A DNA stretch of 8,067 nt, from the NCBI GenBank assembly GCA_002420005.1, contig DIHE01000146.1:11966-20032 (forward strand), in the 5' to 3' direction. Shown here piece after piece: positions 1 through 5,383 of this stretch. The translations under genes were made by a program, and so were the position numbers. The notes under the pieces were generated by a model. That model was not told the origin of the DNA and searched no databases. It saw only the letters and a list, made by a program, of their open reading frames with translations. The first letter of the stretch is position 1. Every line of letters begins with the position of its first letter. Source of the stretch: Holophagales bacterium UBA5704. Lineage in GTDB: Bacteria > Acidobacteriota > Thermoanaerobaculia > Multivoradales > UBA5704.

Positions 1-321
1 GAAGTCCTCGGAAGATCAGCGGAGGCGCTCACCACATCAGCTGACGGAGTGATCACTTCCCAAAAAGTTCCCAGAAGAGCTACAGACGGGGAGACCACAG
101 AAGCTTACGAGGTCAGGACTTCCCGCGAGGTCCCCAAAGATCTGCGGACGGGAACGGCGCATCGGTGGCTGCCGCCCGGCCGGCGCCGAGAGCCCGGAGC
201 TCGCGGGGGGAGCACGGCAGAGCTTCGAGGCCGGCGGAGGGGACGTCTGCGGAGGACCAGAGGGGGAAGGGCCAGGAGAAGAGGCGGGGACGTGCCGGGC
301 ACGCGAAGGTACACTCTTCGT
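1..321. other. Leader region upstream of the kinase gene, no credible gene
   Basis: I see no convincing gene here. The frame of the downstream kinase stays open back to a GTG at 49, but the translation of that stretch is an arginine-rich run without hydrophobic segments or any recognisable motif, as expected for non-coding GC-rich DNA. The stretch from about 232 to 290 is strongly purine-rich on the + strand. A perfect 13-base dyad, CGTGCCGGGCACG, lies at 291-303, just before the kinase start. Two imperfect copies of a roughly 22-base sequence occur at 1-23 and 127-148. No clear -35/-10 pair stands out; TACACT at 310-315 resembles a -10 element but has no matching -35 and lies almost on the start codon. 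The promoter of the kinase-kdpE pair is presumably in this region or further upstream. Confidence 0.5.
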
Positions 322-1422
322 ATGCCTCCTCCGCCCACGGGCTCCGCCGTTCACCATCTCCGCCTGCGCCGGATTGCGGTGTGGGCGGCGGTTCCGGTGG
401 TCGTGGGGCTGCTCACCGCGGTGGGGCGGGCGGCCGGGGCGAATGCTCCGACGATCGGGTTCTTCTATATGGCCGCGGTGCTGGGGCTCGGCGGCTGGGG
501 CGGGCAGGCGGTGGGGGTGGTGGCGTCGGTGCTCGCCATGCTGTGCTTCAACTTCTTCTTCCTCCCTCCCCTGGGGACGCTGACCGTGGAGGACCCGGCC
601 AACTGGGTGGCGCTGATCTCGTTCCTGGCCGCGTCGAGCTTCGCCAGCCGCCTGGTGGCCACCGCGCGGGAGCAGGCGGCGGCGGCCGAGCAGCGCCAGA
701 GGGAGGTCGAGGTGCTGTATGCCAAGGCCTCGCACCTCGAAGCCGTGCGCGAGAGCGAGGCGCTCAAGACCGCCTTGCTGCGCGCCGTGTCGCACGACCT
801 GCGGACGCCTCTCACCGCGATGCGCCTGGAGATCGAGAGCCTGGAACGCCACCTCGCCGGCTCTCCCGCGGCGGTGGCGAGCCTGCACGGCCTCGCCGTC
901 GAGCAGGCGCGGCTCGCGCGGCGGATCGACAACCTGTTGTCCCTGGCGCGGCTCGAAGCGGGCCTGGCGCGCCCGCGCACGGAGCCCACGCCGCCGGGCA
1001 GCCTCTTCCGCGCCGCCCGCGAGAGCCTCGGCCTCGTCCTCGCCGGACGCCCCTTGACCACCCGCATCACCCCGGGCTGCCCGGACCTCCTCGCCGATCC
1101 GTCCCTGACGCTGGAGACGGTGGTCAATCTGCTCGAGAACGCGGCGCGCGCCTCTCCCCCGGACGCTCCCCTGGAGCTGGCCGCGGAACCCGGCGAGGCC
1201 GGCGTCGTCCACCTCGACGTCCTCGACCGCGGGCCGGGGCTGCCGGAGCCGCGCCGGCCGGCCGGCGAGCTCGATGCCGCCGCGGGTGGCCTCGGCCTGC
1301 GCATCGCCGCCAGCTTCGCCGCCGCCCAGGGAGGCAGCCTGGAGCTGCTCGACCGCCCCGGCGGGGGCACCCTCGCCCGCCTCACCCTGCCGGCGGCGGA
1401 TCTTCCGGAGGAGATCGCATGA
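322..1422 (+). CDS. kdpD: Short KdpD-type sensor histidine kinase (DUF4118-HisKA-HATPase), lacking the KdpD N-terminal and USP domains
   Basis: This 366-aa membrane histidine kinase is predicted to autophosphorylate on a histidine and pass the phosphate to the adjacent KdpE. Residues 17-110 hold four hydrophobic segments, including FNFFFLPPLGTLTV at 77-90, the signature of the KdpD four-helix domain (DUF4118). A charged, probably coiled-coil linker (112-150) leads to the HisKA H-box VSHDLRTPLTA with His158. The ATPase domain follows with the N-box LLENAARASP (Asn273), the G1 motif LDRGPGLP (301-308) and the G2 motif GGLGLRIA (322-329). E. coli KdpD is about 890 aa and has N-terminal KdpD and USP-like domains plus a GAF domain; none of these is present here. 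ATG 322 was chosen because it directly precedes the first hydrophobic segment and has a weak GAAGG upstream; the upstream extension looks non-coding. The gene overlaps kdpE by ATGA, so the two are translationally coupled. The family call is firm. The name kdpD rests on the DUF4118 match and the location. Confidence 0.88.
   Translation: MPPPPTGSAVHHLRLRRIAVWAAVPVVVGLLTAVGRAAGANAPTIGFFYMAAVLGLGGWGGQAVGVVASVLAMLCFNFFFLPPLGTLTVEDPANWVALISFLAASSFASRLVATAREQAAAAEQRQREVEVLYAKASHLEAVRESEALKTALLRAVSHDLRTPLTAMRLEIESLERHLAGSPAAVASLHGLAVEQARLARRIDNLLSLARLEAGLARPRTEPTPPGSLFRAARESLGLVLAGRPLTTRITPGCPDLLADPSLTLETVVNLLENAARASPPDAPLELAAEPGEAGVVHLDVLDRGPGLPEPRRPAGELDAAAGGLGLRIAASFAAAQGGSLELLDRPGGGTLARLTLPAADLPEEIA
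1407..1413 (+). promoter_or_regulatory. Ribosome binding site of kdpE
   Basis: GGAGGAG lies five bases before the kdpE ATG at 1419, inside the last codons of the kinase gene. It is a near-perfect Shine-Dalgarno sequence and fixes the kdpE start at the ATGA overlap. Confidence 0.75.
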
Positions 1423-2114
1423 GCCGGACCTCGCCCCTGCTGCTGGTGATCGACGACGATCCGGCGATCCGCGAGCTGCTCGCCCGCGAGCTCTCCCTGG
1501 CCGGGTATGAGACCGTCTCCGCCGCCGACGGCGTGCAAGGGAGCCGGATGTTCGAGCACCACCGGCCGGACCTGGTGATCACCGACCTCGCCATGCCGCG
1601 GGCGGACGGCCTAGCGGTGATCGCCGCGGTGCGCCGGATCGATGCGACGCCGGTGCTCGTCCTCTCCGTGCGCGGCGAGGAGGAGGACAAGGTGCGCGCG
1701 CTGGACCTGGGCGCCGACGACTACGTGACCAAGCCGTTTTCGCTGCGCGAGCTGCTCGCCCGCATCCGCACCCAGCTGCGCAAGAGCGGACGCGATGCCG
1801 CCCCCGAGGTGCTCCGCTTCCCCGATCTGGAGATCGACCGCGCCCGCCGCCTGGTCACCCAGGGGGACCGCGAGGTGCGCCTGACCCCGACGGAATTCGC
1901 CATCCTCGAGCTGCTCGCCGGCCAGGCCGGCCGGCCGGTGACGCTCCGGCAGATCATCGGCACCGTCTGGCGCGGCGCTCCGGCGACGACGGCGGACACC
2001 GTCCGCGTCCACGTCGGCTCGCTGCGCCGCAAGATCGAGCCCGATCCGTCCGATCCCCGCTACATCGGCACCGAGCCCTGGGTGGGGTACCGGTTCCTGG
2101 TCGAGCCGGAATGA
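1419..2114 (+). CDS. kdpE: KdpE, OmpR-family response regulator of the kdp operon
   Basis: This 231-aa DNA-binding response regulator is the expected partner of the preceding kinase and the activator of the pump genes when potassium is low. The receiver domain (about 7-120) shows the acidic pocket IDDDP (11-15), the phosphate-accepting Asp56 in VITDLAMP, the switch Ser83 in VLSVR and the invariant Lys105 in TKPF. The C-terminal winged helix (about 133-228) contains RLTPTEFAILELL (154-166), the recognition-helix region DTVRVHVGSLRRKIEPD (193-209) and the closing WVGYRF, which matches the GIGYRF-type end of KdpE. Its length equals that of the family (E. coli 225 aa). It starts within the ATGA overlap with the kinase and has a strong ribosome binding site. 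A second ATGA at its own stop leads into a short open frame. Closely related OmpR regulators share these motifs, but the location beside kdpFABC and the operator-like site at 3360 support KdpE. Confidence 0.92.
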   Translation: MSRTSPLLLVIDDDPAIRELLARELSLAGYETVSAADGVQGSRMFEHHRPDLVITDLAMPRADGLAVIAAVRRIDATPVLVLSVRGEEEDKVRALDLGADDYVTKPFSLRELLARIRTQLRKSGRDAAPEVLRFPDLEIDRARRLVTQGDREVRLTPTEFAILELLAGQAGRPVTLRQIIGTVWRGAPATTADTVRVHVGSLRRKIEPDPSDPRYIGTEPWVGYRFLVEPE

Positions 2115-2212
2115 CCGACCCGGTCCTCGATCCGCAGATCCCTCTGGAGGCGAGGCTCACGCTCGAGGACTCGGCCTCTCTCACCCCGCCGTTAACTTGC
2201 GTGACATCTTAA
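2111..2212 (+). pseudogene. Possible 5' remnant of a third gene coupled to kdpE
   Basis: An ATG at 2111 overlaps the kdpE stop by ATGA, the same coupling used between the kinase and kdpE. It opens a 33-codon frame beginning MTDPVLDPQIPLEARL and ending at TAA 2210-2212. The last 32 bases overlap the tail of the convergent rhuM gene. I recognise no family, and no continuation of the frame is visible on the far side of rhuM. It could be the beginning of a gene cut off when rhuM arrived, or simply the kdpE 3' untranslated region with a chance open frame. There is no separate strong ribosome binding site apart from GAGCCGGA within the end of kdpE. Confidence 0.2.
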
Positions 2213-3251
2213 TATTCTTCCCGGGGCCTAGCCGTTTGGCCAACTCATCGAGCTCGTCGGGGGCCGTCGCTTCCTCCGCAAGCCGCCGTTGCTCAAATTT
2301 CCCGTACTCATCAAGCGCGAGCTTCTGGGCGATCTCCGCAGAGATCCTCCCGGCGTCGCTCAAGATGTCGCGCTCGTTGAACTTAAGGAAGCTGTCGAGC
2401 TTGGCGCTCCAATCGCGCATGTAGAGCGGCCTCCTTCGCTCGGCTTGCTCCTCGGCGTAGTCGAGGTACATGGTGACGATCCGGTTGAGCTGCCGGATCT
2501 CGTCGGCTTGCAGGTAGTTCTTCGCGACAGTCACATCGGCCTTGCGCACCTTCGCACCCTTCCACGTCGTGAGCCCCATGTTGGGCTTCTCGGCGTTCGC
2601 CCGCTGAGCGATGATCTCAGCCGCAGTGCATCCGGTGATCGCCCAGTGGAGCTTGTTCTGCACGATCTGGAAGAACTCTCTCGTTTGGGCCGTCCCCGGG
2701 TCGTAGTCGACGGAGAGTGCGTAGATGTCGCGGATCTTCTGGTAGAACCGCTTCTCCGACGCCCGGATTTCCCGGATGCGCTCCAGAAGCTCGTCGAAGT
2801 AGTCGGCGCCAAGCGTATTCCCCTCTTTGAGCCGCTCGTCGTCCAGCACGAAGCCCTTGACGAGGTACTCGTGCAGGCGCTCGGTCGCCCAACGGCGGAA
2901 CTGCGTACCGCGATGGGAGCGAACGCGATAGCCGACGGCGAGGATCACGTCAAGGTTGTAGTGATCGATCGACCGCCGAACCCTCCGGTTGCCCTCGACT
3001 TGAACCGTCAAGTATTGCTTGACGGTTGCCGAGGGATCGAGCTCACCTTCCTCAAAGATGTTCCTTATGTGCAGGCTGATGTTCTGTTTCGTCGTCTGAA
3101 ACAGCTCCGCCAGGAGCACCTGGGTCAACCATACAGTCCCACCGGCAAGGCGCACTTGGATACGGCTTCGGCCGTCCTCTCCTTGGTAGAAGACGATCTC
3201 CGAGGAGCTTTGTGGGCTTCCAGGCTCATTGGGCATCTCTTCGTGGCTCAT
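2181..3251 (-). CDS. rhuM: RhuM-family protein (Virulence_RhuM), function unknown
   Basis: This 356-aa soluble protein belongs to the RhuM family, named after a gene of Salmonella pathogenicity island 3; its biochemical role is not established. Hallmarks are the N-terminal EIVFYQGEDGRSRIQVRL (18-35), the helix-turn-helix-like TVWLTQVLLAELFQTTKQN (39-57) followed by IFEEGEL (65-71), and GYRVRSHRGTQFRRWA (107-122). The central SEKRFYQKIRDIYALS (165-180), the segment EKPNMGLTTW (221-230), and LDYAEEQAERRRP (263-275) with DWSAKLDSFLKFNERDIL (280-297) are also typical. The length is that of the intact family. Start 3251 precedes the conserved region; Met at 3236 is an alternative, and neither has a clear Shine-Dalgarno. 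The gene is convergent with kdpE and divergent from the pump genes. Its GC (hand counts of about 52-70% per line) is lower than that of the kdp genes, suggesting acquisition by transfer. A link to potassium is not indicated. Family members are often found beside mobile or defence genes, but none is seen here. Confidence 0.9.
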   Translation of the reverse strand: MSHEEMPNEPGSPQSSSEIVFYQGEDGRSRIQVRLAGGTVWLTQVLLAELFQTTKQNISLHIRNIFEEGELDPSATVKQYLTVQVEGNRRVRRSIDHYNLDVILAVGYRVRSHRGTQFRRWATERLHEYLVKGFVLDDERLKEGNTLGADYFDELLERIREIRASEKRFYQKIRDIYALSVDYDPGTAQTREFFQIVQNKLHWAITGCTAAEIIAQRANAEKPNMGLTTWKGAKVRKADVTVAKNYLQADEIRQLNRIVTMYLDYAEEQAERRRPLYMRDWSAKLDSFLKFNERDILSDAGRISAEIAQKLALDEYGKFEQRRLAEEATAPDELDELAKRLGPGKNIKMSRKLTAG

Positions 3252-3420
3252 GTCGTTCCAGGAGATTACTTCACCCCCCGTGACCGTGTCGAGCCCGTAG
3301 GAAGCGAGGGTCGCCGTGGTTGCGCGGAATCTGGGCAACCCCGCCGACCGCCACCGGCCTTTAGACTTTCTTTCGCTCCCCTTCCGGACTTCTTTGGCCC
3401 GCCGGCGCGAAGCTGGGGCC
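3252..3420. promoter_or_regulatory. Divergent intergenic region between rhuM and the kdp pump operon
   Basis: This 169-base gap separates two genes transcribed away from each other, so it should hold a promoter for each. It contains the KdpE-operator-like site at 3360-3376, described separately. I could not find a convincing sigma-70 -35/-10 pair on either strand; TAGACT (3361-3366) resembles a -10 but has no spaced -35 and overlaps the operator match. An open frame of the microprotein extends back to 3316, but that part has no protein-like features. Confidence 0.45.
3360..3376 (+). promoter_or_regulatory. Probable KdpE-binding site (KdpE box)
   Basis: TTTAGACTTTCTTT (3360-3373) followed by CGCTCCCC resembles the E. 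coli kdpFABC operator, which I recall as TTTATACTTTTTTTACACC. Twelve of the first fourteen positions agree. The tandem half-site layout with an 11-base step is also kept: TTTAGA at 3360-3365 and TTTCGC at 3371-3376, against TTTATA and TTTACA. The site is an A/T-rich island in GC-rich DNA, about 45 bases upstream of the first gene of the pump operon and on the same strand orientation as in E. coli. The reference operator is quoted from memory and no binding data exist for this sequence; the distance to a core promoter cannot be judged because none is evident. Confidence 0.5.
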
Positions 3421-3540
3421 ATGAACAGCGGTGACCTCGTCTTCCTGACTTTGACGATCGGCTTCTTCGCCCTCTCCTGGGGCTTCGTGCGCTTCTGCGC
3501 CGCCCTGGAACCGGAACCGGCGCGGGAGGAGAAGAAATGA
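3421..3540 (+). CDS. 39-aa single-pass membrane microprotein at the head of the kdp operon
   Basis: This short gene encodes one hydrophobic helix (about residues 5-24, VFLTLTIGFFALSWGFV core) followed by an aromatic/cysteine boundary RFCAALE and a charged tail EPEPAREEKK. The N-terminus is short and acidic, and the positive residues lie after the helix; together they suggest a tail-inside topology. It overlaps kdpF by ATGA, and its last codons carry the strong kdpF ribosome binding site, so it is embedded in the operon rather than a chance frame. I do not recognise a named family. Its size and position resemble the tiny KdpF subunit, and by inference it may be an additional accessory or assembly peptide of the Kdp complex, or a leader peptide that sets translation of kdpF. 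The start at 3421 was chosen because the helix begins there; only a weak GGGG precedes it. Confidence 0.6.
   Translation: MNSGDLVFLTLTIGFFALSWGFVRFCAALEPEPAREEKK
3525..3531 (+). promoter_or_regulatory. Ribosome binding site of kdpF
   Basis: GGAGGAG lies five bases before the kdpF ATG at 3537, within the last codons of the preceding microprotein gene. It supports the 29-aa KdpF start in the ATGA overlap. Confidence 0.75.
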
Positions 3541-3626
3541 ACGGCCTCTATGTCGTGGGCCTGGTGGTGACGGTGCTGCTGGCCGCCTACCTGTTCCTGG
3601 CTCTGCTCAAACCGGAGCGCTTCTGA
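3537..3626 (+). CDS. kdpF: KdpF, small stabilising subunit of the Kdp potassium pump
   Basis: This 29-aa peptide is almost entirely one membrane helix, with GLYVVGLVVTVLLAAYLFLA followed by the family ending LLKPERF (the Y-L-x-x-A-L-L-x-P-E-x-F pattern). It has the same length as E. coli KdpF, which binds in the membrane beside KdpA and stabilises the KdpFABC complex. It starts in an ATGA overlap with the microprotein and ends in a TGATG overlap with kdpA, so all three are translationally coupled. It is easily missed because of its size, but the sequence pattern and position leave little doubt. Confidence 0.93.
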   Translation: MNGLYVVGLVVTVLLAAYLFLALLKPERF

Positions 3627-5374
3627 TGACCACCAACGCACTGCTGCAAATCGGCGTCTATTTCCTGGCTCTGCTCGCCTTGGCGAAACCGCTGGGCGTC
3701 TACATGGCGCGGGTCTACGAGGGCCGGCCCCTGTGGGGCGTGGACCGCGTGCTCGGGCCGGCCGAACGGCTGCTCTACCGCTGGACCGGCGTGCGCGCCG
3801 AGGAGGAGATGGGCTGGCAGGTCTACGCCCGCTGCCTCCTCCTGTTCAGCGCGGTGAGCGTCGTCGCCCTCTATGCCCTGCAGCGTCTCCAGGGGGTGCT
3901 GCCGTGGAATCCGCAGGCCTTCCCCGCGGTGACCCCGGACTCCGCGTGGAACACCGCGGTGAGCTTCGTGTCGAACACCAACTGGCAGGGCTATGGCGGG
4001 GAAACCACGATGAGCCATCTGACCCAGATGCTCGGGCTCACCGTGCAGAACTTCGCCTCGGCCGCCGCGGGCATGGCGGTGCTGGCGGCGTTTCTGCGCG
4101 GCCTCGCGCGCCGCAAGGCGGGGACGATCGGCAATTTCTGGGTGGACCTCACGCGGACCATCCTCTACATCCTGCTGCCGCTCTCCCTCGTCTTCGCCCT
4201 GTTCCTCGTCTCGCAAGGCGTGGTGCAGACCCTCTCGGCCTCGAAGACGGTGCCTCTCCTCGAAGCGACCGTCGATGTCAAAGGCAACCCCGTCACCGAG
4301 CAGGTGCTGGCACTGGGACCGGCGGCCTCGCAGGTCGCCATCAAGCAGCTCGGCACGAACGGGGGCGGCTTTTTCAACGCCAATGCCGCCCATCCGTTCG
4401 AGAACGGCACGCCGCTGTCGAATTTCTTCCAGATGCTCGCCATCCTGCTCCTGCCGGCCGCGCTCTGCATCACCTTCGGCCGCATGGTGGGCGATCCGCG
4501 CCAGGGCCGCGCGGTGCTCGCCGCGATGACCTTGACGCTCCTGCCTCTCCTCGCCCTGGCCTGCGTCGCCGAGCAGAGCGGAAATCCGGCTTTCGACCGG
4601 CTGGGCGTGGACAGCCGGGCGGGCGATCTCCAGCCGGGCGGCAACATGGAAGGCAAAGAGGCGCGCTTCGGCATCGTCAGCTCCGCCCTGTGGGCCACGG
4701 CGACGACGGCGGCCTCGAACGGCTCGGTCAATGCGATGCACGATTCGTTCACCCCGCTCGGCGGGCTGGTCCCTCTGGTGTTGATGCAGTTTTCCGAAAC
4801 CATCTTCGGCGGCGTCGGCTGCGGGCTCTATGGGATGTTGATCTTCGTCCTCGTGGCGGTGTTCATCGCCGGCCTGATGGTCGGGCGCACGCCGGAATAT
4901 CTGGGGAAGAAAATCGAGGCCTACGAGATGAAGATGGCCTCCCTCGTCGTCCTCGTCATGCCGCTCCTCGTGCTGCTCGGCACGGCTCTCGCGGTGGCGA
5001 GCGAGCCCGGCACCAGGACCCTCGGCAACCCGGGCGCCCACGGCTTCAGCGAGATCCTCTACGCCTTCACCTCGCAGGGGAACAACAACGGCAGCGCCTT
5101 CGCGGGGCTGGGCACGAACAATCCGTTCTACAACACCACGGGCGGGCTCGCCATGCTCTTCGCACGGTTCTGGCTGGCGATTCCGGTGCTGGCGATCGCC
5201 GGCTCGCTGGCGAAGAAGAAGCTGGTCCCGGCCGGGCCGGGGACGCTCCCCACCCATACGCCGCTCTTCGTCGTCCTCCTGATCGGCACTATCGTGCTGG
5301 TCGGAGCGCTCACCTTTCTCCCCGCGCTGGCGCTCGGCCCGATCGTCGAGCACTTGCAGATGTCGATCGGCTGA
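3626..5374 (+). CDS. kdpA: KdpA, potassium-binding channel-like subunit of the Kdp ATPase
   Basis: This 582-aa inner-membrane protein is a relative of the Trk/Ktr channel superfamily; it selects potassium and feeds it to KdpB. The four pore loops are recognisable and intact: NTNWQ (117-121, with Gln121 corresponding to E. coli Gln116), GTNGGGFFNAN (243-253), SNGSVNAMHDS (364-374) and GNNNGSAFAG (485-494). Other family landmarks are AHPFENGTPLSNF (255-267) and FGGVGCGLYGM (394-404). The protein is slightly longer than E. coli KdpA (557 aa), and hydrophobic helices are spread along its length. Loop 3 carries Ser-Asn-Gly where E. coli has Ser-Cys-Gly, a substitution I believe is common in the family. 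The start overlaps the kdpF stop (TGATG), with GGAG at 3614-3617 as ribosome binding site. No truncation or frameshift is seen. Confidence 0.97.
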   Translation: MTTNALLQIGVYFLALLALAKPLGVYMARVYEGRPLWGVDRVLGPAERLLYRWTGVRAEEEMGWQVYARCLLLFSAVSVVALYALQRLQGVLPWNPQAFPAVTPDSAWNTAVSFVSNTNWQGYGGETTMSHLTQMLGLTVQNFASAAAGMAVLAAFLRGLARRKAGTIGNFWVDLTRTILYILLPLSLVFALFLVSQGVVQTLSASKTVPLLEATVDVKGNPVTEQVLALGPAASQVAIKQLGTNGGGFFNANAAHPFENGTPLSNFFQMLAILLLPAALCITFGRMVGDPRQGRAVLAAMTLTLLPLLALACVAEQSGNPAFDRLGVDSRAGDLQPGGNMEGKEARFGIVSSALWATATTAASNGSVNAMHDSFTPLGGLVPLVLMQFSETIFGGVGCGLYGMLIFVLVAVFIAGLMVGRTPEYLGKKIEAYEMKMASLVVLVMPLLVLLGTALAVASEPGTRTLGNPGAHGFSEILYAFTSQGNNNGSAFAGLGTNNPFYNTTGGLAMLFARFWLAIPVLAIAGSLAKKKLVPAGPGTLPTHTPLFVVLLIGTIVLVGALTFLPALALGPIVEHLQMSIG

Positions 5375-5383
5375 GGAGCTCCC

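Noticed and set aside
49..321. N-terminal extension of the kinase to GTG 49
   Set aside because: The added 91 residues are arginine- and glycine-rich with no motif, while ATG 322 begins right before the first membrane helix.
165..1418. Upstream extension of the kdpE frame
   Set aside because: It overlaps the whole kinase gene in another frame and reads as low-complexity Arg/Pro/Gly. kdpE has a perfect ribosome binding site at 1407-1413.
2147..2178. Hairpin GAGGCGAG / CTCGGCCTC between kdpE and rhuM as a terminator
   Set aside because: The stem is short and bulged with a 15-base loop, and neither side has a T-run, so it does not qualify as an intrinsic terminator.
3252..3641. N-terminal extension of the RhuM protein to ATG 3641
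   Set aside because: It would run antisense through kdpF, the microprotein and the promoter region. The RhuM-like sequence begins only after 3251.
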